54,895 bases of DNA from a virus, in the IMG/VR virus record IMGVR_UViG_3300042868_009961, positions 1 to 54,895 of that record; one strand, 5' to 3'. Both the position numbers and the translations under genes were made by a program. The notes below the pieces were generated by a model. That model saw only the letters and a list, made by a program, of their open reading frames with translations, searched no databases and was not told where the DNA came from. Shown here in pieces: positions 6,715-14,515 of this stretch (positions within the stretch are counted from its first letter, which is position 1; each line of letters opens with the position of its first letter).

Positions 6715-9006
6715 ATGGTTGCAGTAGCAAATCGTGAGAGTCAAACAGTCCTAGCCAAACTCTTGGCTAAAGAGAACATTCAAGTTGCAATTGGCAACTA
6801 CAAGACAGCATTCTTTGATGTCAAGAATCGTGTGCTTGGTCTTCCAACATGGAATACAGACAATAAGAATGTATCTGACTTACTTATTGGTCATGAAGTT
6901 GGACATGCTCTATATACTCCATCAGATGCAGTGACTCGTTTCAAAGAGAAGTTTCCTACTCTGCCATTTGATATTGGAAACATTGTTGAAGATGTTCGTA
7001 TTGAACGACTTGTGCGAGACACATATCCAGGTCTTGTTCTCTCTTTTAAAAATGGTTATCGTCACTTTATCGAAAAAGACTTTTTTAAAATCTCTGGTGT
7101 TGACTTATCAACTCTTGGATTTGCTGATCGCCTCAATTTGCGTGCCAAAATCGGCCAACTAGTAGATGTGCCTCTCAACGAAAAAGAGACAGATATTTAC
7201 AAACGATGCCTCTCTGCAAATACTTACGATGAAGTTTTACAAATTTGTGCAGACATTGCTGAAATGGTCAAAGGAGAAAAACCACAGACACAGCAGTCTC
7301 ATGAATCCCAAGACTCTGAATGTTTTGAAACTGATGATGACACTGAGATTGATCCCACACAAGGTCAAGATTCTTCAAATTCAGATTCGCGAGGCAATGA
7401 ACGAGACAGCGACACATCTTCAGACGAATCTTCAAATGAATCTTCAAATGAATCTTCAGATAATGGTGACGAACAGTCTTCTCAACAAACTGATCAAGAG
7501 GGCCAAAATCCAATGTCGAGTTCAAAGCCGCTTGATAACGACAACTCTTCTGATTCACAAGGCTCTGGAAATGAGGGAGGTCATTCATCAGTTGTTCAAG
7601 AACTACAATCTAAAACCATGCGTGAGGTTGAAAAAAATCTGCAAGACATGCAGGTTCGTGAAACAACTCATATAATGTGCAACAAGCCTTATGTCCAGGA
7701 CATGATGTCAGCTATCATTCCAGTAAAAGAGATTATGGCTGCTCGTCGTCATGATGAATATCGCTACTCGGCCATTATGACAAACGAACAAGTTGTTCAA
7801 GACTGGACAGAGTTTGCTGCATCTACTAAAAAACATGTTGCAATTCTCGTCAAAGAGTTTGAACGTCGCAAGGCAGCATACCAATATAGCCGGGCAACTC
7901 GGTCTACTACTGGAGCACTAGACGTCAATCGCTTGCATTCCTATCGGTTTGAAGATCAAATTTTTAAGAGTGTCACTCGACTCGCAGACGCTAAAAATCA
8001 CGGCATGGTATTTTTTATCGACTATTCTGGTTCGATGCGTGATACAATAGGTCGAGTGATCGTTCAGGCTCTTCAACTTGTGACATTTTGTAAAGCGGTC
8101 GGCATCCCCTTTGAAGTCTATGGATTCACAAGTCGCTATCACAATCCTAGTGAATCACAGTGTCCATTGCCTGGCTACAATCTTGACTTTTCTGACACCA
8201 TCATATTTCAACTATTGCACTCACGCATGGCTCGCTCTGAGTTTGAAACTGCGTGTCGTGAACTCAAAGCTCAGACTATCTATCGTGATTCTTATGGTCG
8301 TGGCGAACTTGCATTTAACAGCAAATATGAAGTTATGAATGGTACACCTCTCAATGAAACTATTATTATTGCTCATGAGATTGTTCGCCGCTTTCGTGAC
8401 AACTACAAGGTTCAAAAGATGAACACAATCTTTTTAACTGACGGCGATTCATGCCCTCCGCGCTATCGTAAAAATAACGTAGGTGAAGAGTATGAACACA
8501 CCCACCCTCGTCCCTGGAACGCGACCAAAGTGTTGCCACTCTATGGTAAGAATATCGAGATGTTTACTAATCACTCTATCCGAAGCCTCTACCGTGATCT
8601 CGTCATGAGCCTCAAGAGGACATGTGATACCACAGTAATTGGTTTCTTTGTAGCTAACTACAAGTCAGACTATAAAAATAACTGCATCACTGCTCTTCGT
8701 AGCCGCAAACGTGATCTTTCATGGTCAGATGCTGTGATCGAGTTTAATGCACTACAAAAGATTGCTAGGAAAGAAAAGTGTCTTGCTATTCAAAATGGAT
8801 TTGGCTATGATGCATATTTTGTCTTCGACTCTAAAAATGGACTCGATATTATCGAAGATGGTGACGAGTTTGTGAGTGAAGGCTTCTCAAAGGACGTGAC
8901 TGACAACTCGTCACAAAATAAAATTGCCAAGGATTTTGCTAAATTCAATACTGAAAAACGTGTTTCTAGAGTGTTTTTGAATAAATTTGCTGAGTTTATT
9001 GCATAA
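6715..9006 (+). CDS. HExxH metallopeptidase-like protein with von Willebrand A domain (CobT/NorD-like)
   Basis: The 763-aa protein has three parts. Residues 1-180 carry H60-E-V-G-H64 followed by NIVEDVRIE, the zinc-ligand layout of gluzincin-type peptidases and of CobT/NorD-like proteins. Residues 190-300 are an acidic Ser/Asp/Gln linker with four 12-nt repeats (7417-7464). The C-terminal half is a von Willebrand A domain with a MIDAS motif D436-Y-S-G-S440. The next gene encodes a MoxR/CobS-type ATPase, and such pairs normally act together to remodel protein complexes. No cobalamin genes are present, so a cobalt chelatase role is unlikely. Whether the peptidase is active, and on what, is unknown. 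Confidence 0.8.
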   Translation: MVAVANRESQTVLAKLLAKENIQVAIGNYKTAFFDVKNRVLGLPTWNTDNKNVSDLLIGHEVGHALYTPSDAVTRFKEKFPTLPFDIGNIVEDVRIERLVRDTYPGLVLSFKNGYRHFIEKDFFKISGVDLSTLGFADRLNLRAKIGQLVDVPLNEKETDIYKRCLSANTYDEVLQICADIAEMVKGEKPQTQQSHESQDSECFETDDDTEIDPTQGQDSSNSDSRGNERDSDTSSDESSNESSNESSDNGDEQSSQQTDQEGQNPMSSSKPLDNDNSSDSQGSGNEGGHSSVVQELQSKTMREVEKNLQDMQVRETTHIMCNKPYVQDMMSAIIPVKEIMAARRHDEYRYSAIMTNEQVVQDWTEFAASTKKHVAILVKEFERRKAAYQYSRATRSTTGALDVNRLHSYRFEDQIFKSVTRLADAKNHGMVFFIDYSGSMRDTIGRVIVQALQLVTFCKAVGIPFEVYGFTSRYHNPSESQCPLPGYNLDFSDTIIFQLLHSRMARSEFETACRELKAQTIYRDSYGRGELAFNSKYEVMNGTPLNETIIIAHEIVRRFRDNYKVQKMNTIFLTDGDSCPPRYRKNNVGEEYEHTHPRPWNATKVLPLYGKNIEMFTNHSIRSLYRDLVMSLKRTCDTTVIGFFVANYKSDYKNNCITALRSRKRDLSWSDAVIEFNALQKIARKEKCLAIQNGFGYDAYFVFDSKNGLDIIEDGDEFVSEGFSKDVTDNSSQNKIAKDFAKFNTEKRVSRVFLNKFAEFIA
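7417..7464 (+). repeat. Four imperfect 12-nt tandem repeats in coding sequence
   Basis: Units of the form TCTTCAAATGAA encode repeated Ser-Ser-Asn/Asp-Glu in the acidic linker of the vWA protein. Two central units (7429-7452) are identical. They look like slippage-prone linker sequence rather than a mobile element. Confidence 0.7.
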
Positions 9007-9041
9007 AAGTGAAAAAAAGTGAGTTTTTTATCATTTTCTTA

Positions 9042-9070
9042 TGTACAAATCGTGAATTTTAGTGTATAAT
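9042..9070 (+). promoter_or_regulatory. Early-type promoter for the MoxR/CobS ATPase
   Basis: TGTACA at 9042-9047, a 17-bp spacer, and TATAAT at 9065-9070. The leader of about 30 nt contains GTAAGCAA and CAACCACAACAT, shared with the promoter leader at 32332. Upstream 9005-9021 is AAAAGTGAAAAAAAGTG, also shared. Confidence 0.6.
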
Positions 9071-9106
9071 CATCCTGTAAGCAAAAGCAACCACAACATA
9101 CAAAAT

Positions 9107-10276
9107 ATGACAAACGAACAAAAAGCATCTGTCCTCAAAGAATTGTTTGCTAACAATGATCCAAAATCTGTCTCTAGCAAGACAATTTTTGACGCTGGTC
9201 GGACCCATTCCCTAAAGTTTAGGGAAATTGATGAAGTCTTTATCAAGCGTGCGCGAAAAGTTGGTCGTGGTAAATTTGACATCTCTGGACTGCTCGATAC
9301 AGAGTCAAGCATTCCAACCGCACCAGTCTCAGTGCAGGAAGTTCCTCAGCATGCAATGAAACTTGCTTGTGCAGTGGCTTCGGTCTCGAATGATGAAATC
9401 TTCATTCCTGAAAATGACCATACCTTTGTTAAATGGGGTGAATATAAAACCATTCAAAAAATTATTGAATCACGAATGTTTTTTCCGCTCTATATCTCTG
9501 GTATGTCAGGCAATGGCAAAACTATGATGGTTGAACAAGCTTGCGCCAAACTCAAACGCGAGTATATTCGAGTACAAATCTCCCCTGAGACTGATGAAGA
9601 TGATCTAATTGGTGGTTTTCGCTTGATAAATGGCGAGACTGTATTCCAAAAAGGTCCTGTGGTAAAAGCCATGGAGCGAGGTTGTATCTTGCTCATTGAT
9701 GAGCTTGATCGCGGTAGCAATAAGATTATGTGTCTTCAGGGGGTGCTTGAAGGTAAGCCAATTCTAATCAAAAAGGTTGGTGAAGTCGTCACCCCGGCCC
9801 AAGGGTTCAATGTGATTGCTACTGCAAACACCAAGGGCCGGGGGTCAGATGACGGCCGCTACAGCGCGGCCAACATTATTGATGAAGCCTTTATTGAACG
9901 ATTTGTGGCTACAATTGATCAACCATATCCTCCTTACAAGGTTGAACGCAACATCATCAGCAAACATATGGAGTATTTCAAAGTTGATGACAATGAATTT
10001 GTTGATAAGCTTGTTGCATGGAGCAGCGTTATTCGCAAAACATATGATGCAGAAGGGGTTGATGAACTCATCTCAACTCGTCGCTTGTGTCATATTGTCA
10101 AGGCTTATAGCATCTTCCACGATCGTTTGACCGCAATTGGAATGTGTATTGCTCGATTTGAAACTGAAACTCGTGAAGCATTTCTCGATCTTTACACCAA
10201 GATTGACAGCAACCAAATTCAGGCTGAAACAACCTCTGCAACTGAAACTCAAACACCAGAAGAACCACCATTTTAA
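9107..10276 (+). CDS. MoxR/CobS-type AAA+ ATPase
   Basis: The 389-aa protein has Walker A GMSGNGKT at 132-139, Walker B LLIDELD with D198-E199, a sensor I ATAN and an arginine finger region IDEAFIERF. CobS-like ATPases are common in environmental T4-like phages and usually pair with a vWA partner, encoded directly upstream here. The first 60 residues form a small domain (KTIFDAGRTHSLKFREI) that recurs in the AT-hook protein at 32615. I use ATG 9107; an in-frame ATG at 9062 lies in the promoter. A cobalamin function is not supported by context. Confidence 0.85.
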   Translation: MTNEQKASVLKELFANNDPKSVSSKTIFDAGRTHSLKFREIDEVFIKRARKVGRGKFDISGLLDTESSIPTAPVSVQEVPQHAMKLACAVASVSNDEIFIPENDHTFVKWGEYKTIQKIIESRMFFPLYISGMSGNGKTMMVEQACAKLKREYIRVQISPETDEDDLIGGFRLINGETVFQKGPVVKAMERGCILLIDELDRGSNKIMCLQGVLEGKPILIKKVGEVVTPAQGFNVIATANTKGRGSDDGRYSAANIIDEAFIERFVATIDQPYPPYKVERNIISKHMEYFKVDDNEFVDKLVAWSSVIRKTYDAEGVDELISTRRLCHIVKAYSIFHDRLTAIGMCIARFETETREAFLDLYTKIDSNQIQAETTSATETQTPEEPPF

Positions 10277-10280
10277 ACAC

Positions 10281-10322
10281 TTTAGCGGTTGGTCTACGCT
10301 AAACCATGAATCTATAGACCAA
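10281..10322 (+). promoter_or_regulatory. H-type RNA pseudoknot upstream of the winged-helix gene
   Basis: Stem 1 is 10281-10287 with 10297-10303 (TTTAGCG/CGCTAAA, seven pairs). Stem 2 is 10289-10296 with 10315-10322 (TTGGTCTA/TAGACCAA, eight pairs). Loop 1 is the single base 10288, there is no base between the stems, and the last loop is 10304-10314. All 15 pairs are Watson-Crick. A run of 37 A-rich, unstructured bases separates it from the start codon at 10360. The layout matches the gene 32 mRNA leader pseudoknot of T2/T4, which nucleates autogenous repression. It could alternatively protect the 3' end of the upstream mRNA. Confidence 0.65.
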
Positions 10323-10359
10323 AACTGAATAAACATAATTGAAACAGAAAACATATAAT

Positions 10360-10617
10360 ATGACTAAAATTGAAACAACCAAGTTGGCACGTCTCGTTAA
10401 GAACATGACTCAAAAGGAAGCTCTCTATGCTTTCCTTGAGCAAGGTCATGAATTCTCCGCTGCCGAAGCACGTAAGGCTGGTATTGCTGACCCAAGTCGT
10501 GTCATCAGCTCGCTTCGCAACGACCACGGTCTTGCAATCTACCTTAACCCACGCAAGACCCGTACTGGCGAGCGCATCAATCGCTATCGCCTTGGTACCC
10601 CACGTAAGAACGGCTAA
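10360..10617 (+). CDS. Small winged-helix DNA-binding protein
   Basis: The 85-aa basic protein has the pattern of a phage winged helix-turn-helix family: a helix LYAFLEQG, FSAAEARKAGIADPSRVISSLRN as the HTH, then a wing AIYLNPRKTRTGERINRYRLG. Its codons end in C or G more often than its neighbours (for example CGT, AAG, CTT, ACC), suggesting high expression. ATG 10360 fits the family; a TTG at 10339 is in frame but lies in the leader. A pseudoknot lies 37 nt upstream and a strong terminator directly downstream, so this looks like an individually controlled abundant DNA-binding protein. Confidence 0.8.
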   Translation: MTKIETTKLARLVKNMTQKEALYAFLEQGHEFSAAEARKAGIADPSRVISSLRNDHGLAIYLNPRKTRTGERINRYRLGTPRKNG

Positions 10618-10631
10618 TTGCTAAGTTAAAT

Positions 10632-10663
10632 ATGCGGCAACAGTGTAAAAGCTGTTGCCGCAT
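10632..10663 (+). terminator. Rho-independent-like terminator after the winged-helix gene
   Basis: A perfect 12-bp GC-rich stem (ATGCGGCAACAG, 10632-10643, with 10652-10663) and an 8-nt loop, followed by TTCTTCC. It ends only 10 nt before the next start codon, so that gene would depend on read-through. Confidence 0.75.
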
Positions 10664-10672
10664 TTCTTCCCT

Positions 10673-10972
10673 ATGAAAAAAACAAATGCCGAAGTTGGAG
10701 TTAAGTATGATTCGGAAAAACCCGACTATAGTCTAATTCCTCCACATGCTCTTGATGAAACAGTAAAGGCGCTCACATACGGCAAAAACAAATATTCTAG
10801 GGATAATTGGAAACTACTCGACGACGCCGAAAATCGCTATTTCGCCGCCGCTCAACGACACCTATGGGCTCTCCGCAAAGGAGAAACCTATGACCACGAG
10901 TCTGGATTGCATCATGCTGCACACGCAATGGCATGCATACTTTTTTACTATGAATTACAAATGCAAAAATAA
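10673..10972 (+). CDS. dATP/dGTP diphosphohydrolase-like protein (DUF5664 type)
   Basis: The 99-aa protein shows the family's order of motifs: GVKYDSEKPDYSLIPPHALDE, then YGKNKYSRDNW, then AAQRHLWALRKGETYDHESGLHHAAHA. Related all-alpha NTP pyrophosphohydrolases from phages hydrolyse purine dNTPs or shape nucleotide pools for modified DNA. I start at ATG 10673; a TTG at 10655 lies inside the terminator stem. Given the dCMP hydroxymethylase elsewhere in the window, a nucleotide-pool role fits, but the substrate is not shown. Confidence 0.7.
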   Translation: MKKTNAEVGVKYDSEKPDYSLIPPHALDETVKALTYGKNKYSRDNWKLLDDAENRYFAAAQRHLWALRKGETYDHESGLHHAAHAMACILFYYELQMQK

Positions 10973-10977
10973 TTGCA

Positions 10978-11006
10978 TTTACACTCGCTCTTTTTTGATA
11001 TATAAT
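10978..11006 (+). promoter_or_regulatory. Early-type promoter for the sliding clamp
   Basis: TTTACA at 10978-10983, a 17-bp spacer, and TATAAT at 11001-11006. The predicted leader before ATG 11018 is about 5 nt, without a Shine-Dalgarno. Confidence 0.65.
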
Positions 11007-11017
11007 ACACTTACATT

Positions 11018-11692
11018 ATGACTAAACTATCCTCTCAAACAATTGATATTCTAAAGAATTTCTCAGGCATCAACTCTAATCTTGTTGTAAAAGCAGGAGA
11101 ACCACTCTCTACAATTTCTGAAGCCAAAAATATTATGGCAATTGCAGATATTACTGAACAATTCTCTGCTGATTTTGGTATCTATGACCTAAATGAATTT
11201 ATCTCAATGTTTTCGCTACTTCAGGATCCAGATCTTGAGTTTACAAATGATAGTGTACAGTTTAAGTCTGGACGTACTCGTGCCTCTTACCGATTTGCAG
11301 ATCAAAGTATTCTTACAAGTCCTAAGAATAAGATCAATATGCCGCAGTCTGATTTAACTGTAAACATTACTTCTGAACTACTCTCTCAAGTTCGTAAAGC
11401 AGCTGGAGTACTTGGTCATTCAATTGTTTCGTTGAAAGGCGAAGACGGAACTGTTACACTTTCTGTTGTTGATCCTAAAAACTCTTCAGCAAATACATTT
11501 TCAGTGGTATTAGATGAGAACAACTCACAACATGGTTCATTTGACCTGCAATTTTTGATTAATAATCTTAAAGTGCTTCCTGGTGACTATGTGGTGAATA
11601 TCTCGTCAAAACTTATTAGCCACTGGAAAAATGAAAATACTCCAGTGCAATACTATATTGCTCTGGAAAAAACTTCAACGTTTAATAACTAA
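11018..11692 (+). CDS. gp45: Sliding clamp gp45
   Basis: gp45 is the trimeric processivity clamp that tethers gp43 polymerase and also activates late transcription by contacting gp55. The 224-aa protein (T4: 228) keeps the family pattern: a start with LSSQTIDILKNFSGINSNLVVKAG, LNEFISMFSLLQDPDLEF, and VNISSKLISHWKN near the end. It heads a run with a conserved small protein, a membrane protein, DsbA and the clamp loader, the order found in environmental T4-like phages. Confidence 0.92.
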   Translation: MTKLSSQTIDILKNFSGINSNLVVKAGEPLSTISEAKNIMAIADITEQFSADFGIYDLNEFISMFSLLQDPDLEFTNDSVQFKSGRTRASYRFADQSILTSPKNKINMPQSDLTVNITSELLSQVRKAAGVLGHSIVSLKGEDGTVTLSVVDPKNSSANTFSVVLDENNSQHGSFDLQFLINNLKVLPGDYVVNISSKLISHWKNENTPVQYYIALEKTSTFNN

Positions 11693-11705
11693 TATATATA
11701 TTACT

Positions 11706-11969
11706 ATGGAAAAACAAACAACTGAACAAACAACTGGAAATGAAATCACTCTTGGTGATCTTATTTTGATGCATAACATTATTGCTACAGTATCTCGCCG
11801 TGGCGGGTTTGAAGCAAGTGAATTTAAACTTGTTGGATCGCTTTTTGAAAAGCTTAAAACATATGTCCCAGCAAAAGAAGACACTGCAGAAACCTCTAAT
11901 ACCTCTGATGAGCAACCAGACAATCAATTGAATTTTGATTTTGCTAAAGGAGAAACCGTAACTCAATAA
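11706..11969 (+). CDS. T4-type conserved small protein after gp45
   Basis: The 87-aa product has a core (DLILMHNIIATVSRRGGFEASEFKLVG, split as visible helices) seen in small proteins near the clamp genes of environmental T4-like phages, followed by an acidic Gln/Asp tail. Function is not known. I use ATG 11706, 13 nt after gp45; the longer open frame back to 11631 overlaps gp45 and lacks homology. Confidence 0.65.
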   Translation: MEKQTTEQTTGNEITLGDLILMHNIIATVSRRGGFEASEFKLVGSLFEKLKTYVPAKEDTAETSNTSDEQPDNQLNFDFAKGETVTQ

Positions 11970-11970
11970 T

Positions 11971-12204
11971 ATGTCAAAAGATAGGCTTGATGGGACTAGT
12001 GGCGGAGGAATACTATACGAGATATTTGCATTTCCTGGACGTGTGGTGCTATGGTTGCAATATATGAATCCTAAGGGAGGAATGGCAGGAGTAGCAGCAT
12101 CTAAGCGTCGTGCCAATAGTCCCATCATGACCTTCATCTATGCGTTGGGTTTTTGGGCATTAGCAGGATTTATTGCATATATGCATTACTTTGGAGAAAA
12201 ATAA
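11971..12204 (+). CDS. Small membrane protein, unknown
   Basis: The 77-aa protein is basic up to residue 50 (AASKRRANS) and then has one transmembrane helix, about 53-72 (FIYALGFWALAGFIAYMHYF). It lies between the clamp and DsbA, two bases after the previous stop. I do not recognise a family. A short glycine-rich start (GTSGGGILYEI) may be peripheral. Confidence 0.65.
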   Translation: MSKDRLDGTSGGGILYEIFAFPGRVVLWLQYMNPKGGMAGVAASKRRANSPIMTFIYALGFWALAGFIAYMHYFGEK

Positions 12205-12210
12205 TATATT

Positions 12211-12465
12211 ATGATTGAAATTGAAGACGATAAAACAAAACAAGAATTGCTTGGAGCGATTCGCGAAATTACTCTCGAACTGTCTAAGATGGACGAGAGC
12301 CGAGATGCCATCAAAGAAATTATCTCTGCAACCGCAGATGCCTTTGATTTGCCTAAACCATTAATTCGTAAGGTTGCTAAATTATACCATAAGAAAACTG
12401 CAGCACAGTTTGAAACTGAAGCAGAAGAAATTAAAAGTGTGTACAAACAAATCACTTTGGTATAA
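12211..12465 (+). CDS. dsbA: DsbA-like double-stranded DNA-binding protein
   Basis: The 84-aa protein aligns with T4 DsbA, best at its end: PLIRKVAKLYHKKTAAQFETEAEEI corresponds to the T4 stretch containing LLALYHKDNRDVFEAETEEV. T4 DsbA binds duplex DNA and was linked to late promoter regions. It sits between gp45 and gp44; the gp44 promoter overlaps its last codons. Confidence 0.75.
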   Translation: MIEIEDDKTKQELLGAIREITLELSKMDESRDAIKEIISATADAFDLPKPLIRKVAKLYHKKTAAQFETEAEEIKSVYKQITLV

Positions 12466-12466
12466 T
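12440..12466 (+). promoter_or_regulatory. Early-type promoter for the clamp loader
   Basis: TGTACA at 12440-12445, a short 15-bp spacer, and TATAAT at 12461-12466, inside the end of dsbA. The predicted leader before ATG 12477 is about 4 nt. Confidence 0.5.
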
Positions 12467-12476
12467 ATAGTCACAT

Positions 12477-13418
12477 ATGAAAACTGATGAATTTCTTTGG
12501 GTAGAAAAGTATCGTCCCCAGACGATTGATGATTGTGTACTCCCCGCAGAGTTAAAGAAAACATTCAATGAAATAGTGCGGGGAGGTCAACTCCCCAATC
12601 TATTATTGGCTGGCTCTGCAGGCCTTGGAAAAACTACAGTTGCACGTGCGCTGTGTAATGTCTTGAACCTTGATTATATGTTGATCAATGGTTCTGAAGA
12701 AAGTGGTATTGATGTACTACGCAACAAGATTAAACAGTTCGCATCAACAGTATCATTAAATGGCGGATACAAAGTAGTTATTCTTGATGAGGCTGACTAT
12801 CTTAACCCCCAGAGTACAATGCCTGCGTTGCGCGGGTTTATCGAAGAGTTTAGCAACAATTGTCGCTTTATCCTCACTTGCAATTTTAAGAATAAGATTA
12901 TCGAACCACTACACAGTCGCTGTTCAGTAATTGAATTTAATACTACTAAAAAGTCGTTGGCTTCTCTTGCTGGTGACTTTATGAAACGGTTGATCTTTAT
13001 TCTTAAGACTGAAGGAATCAAGTATCATGAGCAGACTCTTGCTGAACTTATCATTCGTTATGCCCCAGACTGGAGACGAGTGCTCAATGAGTGTCAACGA
13101 TACAGCACGAGTGGCGAGATTCCAACTGCTATTTTGGTTGGTATGTCAGATCAGAGTATTGCTGAATTGGCTCGTTACCTTAAAAGCAAAGACTTCAAGT
13201 CGATGAGATCATGGGTTGTAAACAATAGCACACTCGATAGTGCAGTTGTTTTTCGTAAACTCTATGATTCACTCTATGATGTTGTCGCTCCATCTTCTAT
13301 TCCGTCTGCAGTTCTTATTCTTGCCGACTATTCTTACAAAGCAGGATTTATGGCTGACAAAGAGTTGAATATGGTTGCATGCATGACAGAACTAATGGGA
13401 AATATTGAATGGGTGTAG
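12477..13418 (+). CDS. gp44: Clamp loader large subunit gp44
   Basis: gp44 is the AAA+ ATPase of the gp44/gp62 complex that opens and loads the gp45 clamp. The 313-aa protein (T4: 319) has VEKYRPQTIDD at the start, Walker A GSAGLGKTT at 46-54, Walker B VVILDEADYL near 100-109, sensor I LTCNF and the SRC motif with arginine finger (LHSRCS). It overlaps gp62 by 10 bases. Confidence 0.95.
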   Translation: MKTDEFLWVEKYRPQTIDDCVLPAELKKTFNEIVRGGQLPNLLLAGSAGLGKTTVARALCNVLNLDYMLINGSEESGIDVLRNKIKQFASTVSLNGGYKVVILDEADYLNPQSTMPALRGFIEEFSNNCRFILTCNFKNKIIEPLHSRCSVIEFNTTKKSLASLAGDFMKRLIFILKTEGIKYHEQTLAELIIRYAPDWRRVLNECQRYSTSGEIPTAILVGMSDQSIAELARYLKSKDFKSMRSWVVNNSTLDSAVVFRKLYDSLYDVVAPSSIPSAVLILADYSYKAGFMADKELNMVACMTELMGNIEWV

Positions 13419-13861
13419 AAAATAAAAAACTCTCGCCATTTGACTTTATTAATAGCATTAATGAAGGTCAAAATGGTAAAAATTTACTAGAAGCTTCGCG
13501 AGCAGATAACAGTGAAAGCCTTGATCATGATAGTCTAGATAAACAGTATGTGCCCTTTATAGTCAATCGCGGGCTGTCATACTTTAATGATACTATACTA
13601 CTTGCAAATGAAATGAATAGACGAGCATTCTTGCCGCACAAGATGCAGTATGATTTTTTAAAACATTGTACACGTCCTCGTAAGCGATTTAGCAAATGGA
13701 CAAAAAAGTCAGATGACTCTGAATATATAAAATGTATTATGGACGAATACTCGTATAGTGCTGAAAAGGCGCGAGCAGTATTCAGCCTGTTTACTCAAAA
13801 TCAACTAACACAACTAAAAAACAAAAGAGATGTCGGAGGAAGCACGCGAAAAAGTAATTGA
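13409..13861 (+). CDS. gp62: Clamp loader small subunit gp62
   Basis: The 150-aa protein follows gp44 with a 10-base overlap and matches gp62 of environmental T4-like phages: LSPFDFINSI at the start, YVPFIVNRGLSYF, ANEMNRRAFL and KRFSKWTKK, ending with a YSAEKARAV helix. It is the non-ATPase subunit bridging gp44 to DNA and clamp. It is shorter than T4 gp62 (187 aa), as usual in this group. Confidence 0.88.
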   Translation: MGVENKKLSPFDFINSINEGQNGKNLLEASRADNSESLDHDSLDKQYVPFIVNRGLSYFNDTILLANEMNRRAFLPHKMQYDFLKHCTRPRKRFSKWTKKSDDSEYIKCIMDEYSYSAEKARAVFSLFTQNQLTQLKNKRDVGGSTRKSN

Positions 13862-14039
13862 AGCAGAAGTATTGTCAGACACCCCAGTTGAAAAACTTCA
13901 GATTGATCCGTCTAAGTTTATTAAACGTATGATGGCAGGAGGTTGGAGGACATCTTCTAGCAAAAAGAATTTATCTCCAGGGCGAGTAGAAAAACGCCGC
14001 AAGAAAAATAAGGCTGCTAGAAAAAGTAGAGGGAGGTAA
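13830..14039 (+). CDS. Small basic protein overlapping gp62
   Basis: The 69-aa product starts 32 bases before the gp62 stop in another frame. The first half is acidic and the end is strongly basic (RVEKRRKKNKAARKSRGR). The ATG is followed by a full open frame and the gene fills the gap before regA, which supports it being real. I do not recognise a family; nucleic-acid binding is suggested only by charge. Confidence 0.5.
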   Translation: MSEEAREKVIEAEVLSDTPVEKLQIDPSKFIKRMMAGGWRTSSSKKNLSPGRVEKRRKKNKAARKSRGR

Positions 14040-14048
14040 ATTGTAAAC

Positions 14049-14076
14049 ACGATATATTATAAATATAGTATATCGT
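14049..14076 (+). promoter_or_regulatory. Late promoter inside an inverted repeat before regA
   Basis: TATAAATA at 14058-14065 lies in the loop between ACGATATA (14049-14056) and TATATCGT (14069-14076). The 3' arm ends one base before the regA ATG. The predicted late start (about 14071) falls in the 3' arm, so late RNA cannot form the hairpin, whereas read-through from the clamp-loader operon can. Confidence 0.5.
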
Positions 14077-14077
14077 T

Positions 14078-14515
14078 ATGACAGTACCACTTTCCCCCAC
14101 AGATATCGTTGATTGGTCACCGCCTCAGATGCTTGAGGTGTATTTGAATGACCCTGATGACTTTTTAAAGATTAAAGAAACTCTTTCTCGCATTGGTGTC
14201 TCTTCTAAACGAGAAGAGAATGTGCTCTTTCAAAGTTGTCATATCTTGCATAAACAAGGGCGCTACTTTATTGTGCACTTTAAGGAACTCTTTATGCTTG
14301 ATGGCAAGCCATCTACATTTATGTATGATGACATGTGTCGCCGAAATACAATTACAATTCTTCTTTCTGATTGGGGTTTGCTTGAAATTGTCAATAGAGA
14401 TCAAGTGAAAGATACCACTAGTCTAAAACAAATTAAAATTATCTCTCACCGAGATAAAGCCAATTGGGACCTGCGTTCAAAATATAGCATTGGCAACGTT
14501 AAGAAAAAGGTATGA
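14078..14515 (+). CDS. regA: RegA translational repressor
   Basis: RegA binds ribosome-binding regions of many early phage mRNAs and represses their translation. The protein matches T4 RegA along its length: DPDDFLKIKETLSRIGV, VLFQSCHILHKQGRYFIVHFKELF, LSDWGLLEIV and KYSIGN near the end. At 145 aa it is longer than T4 RegA (122) because of a 17-residue start; T4 homology begins at the internal ATG 14129, which could be the true or a second start. It overlaps the next gene by four bases. Confidence 0.92.
   Translation: MTVPLSPTDIVDWSPPQMLEVYLNDPDDFLKIKETLSRIGVSSKREENVLFQSCHILHKQGRYFIVHFKELFMLDGKPSTFMYDDMCRRNTITILLSDWGLLEIVNRDQVKDTTSLKQIKIISHRDKANWDLRSKYSIGNVKKKV

Noticed and set aside
7417-7464. 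Mobile or regulatory repeat
   Set aside because: The 12-nt units stay in frame and encode a Ser/Asp/Glu linker, so this is low-complexity coding sequence.
6715-10276. Cobalamin (CobT/CobS) cobalt chelatase
   Set aside because: Only the general vWA/AAA+ architecture is shared; no CobN or other cobalamin genes are nearby, and the HExxH domain fits another role.
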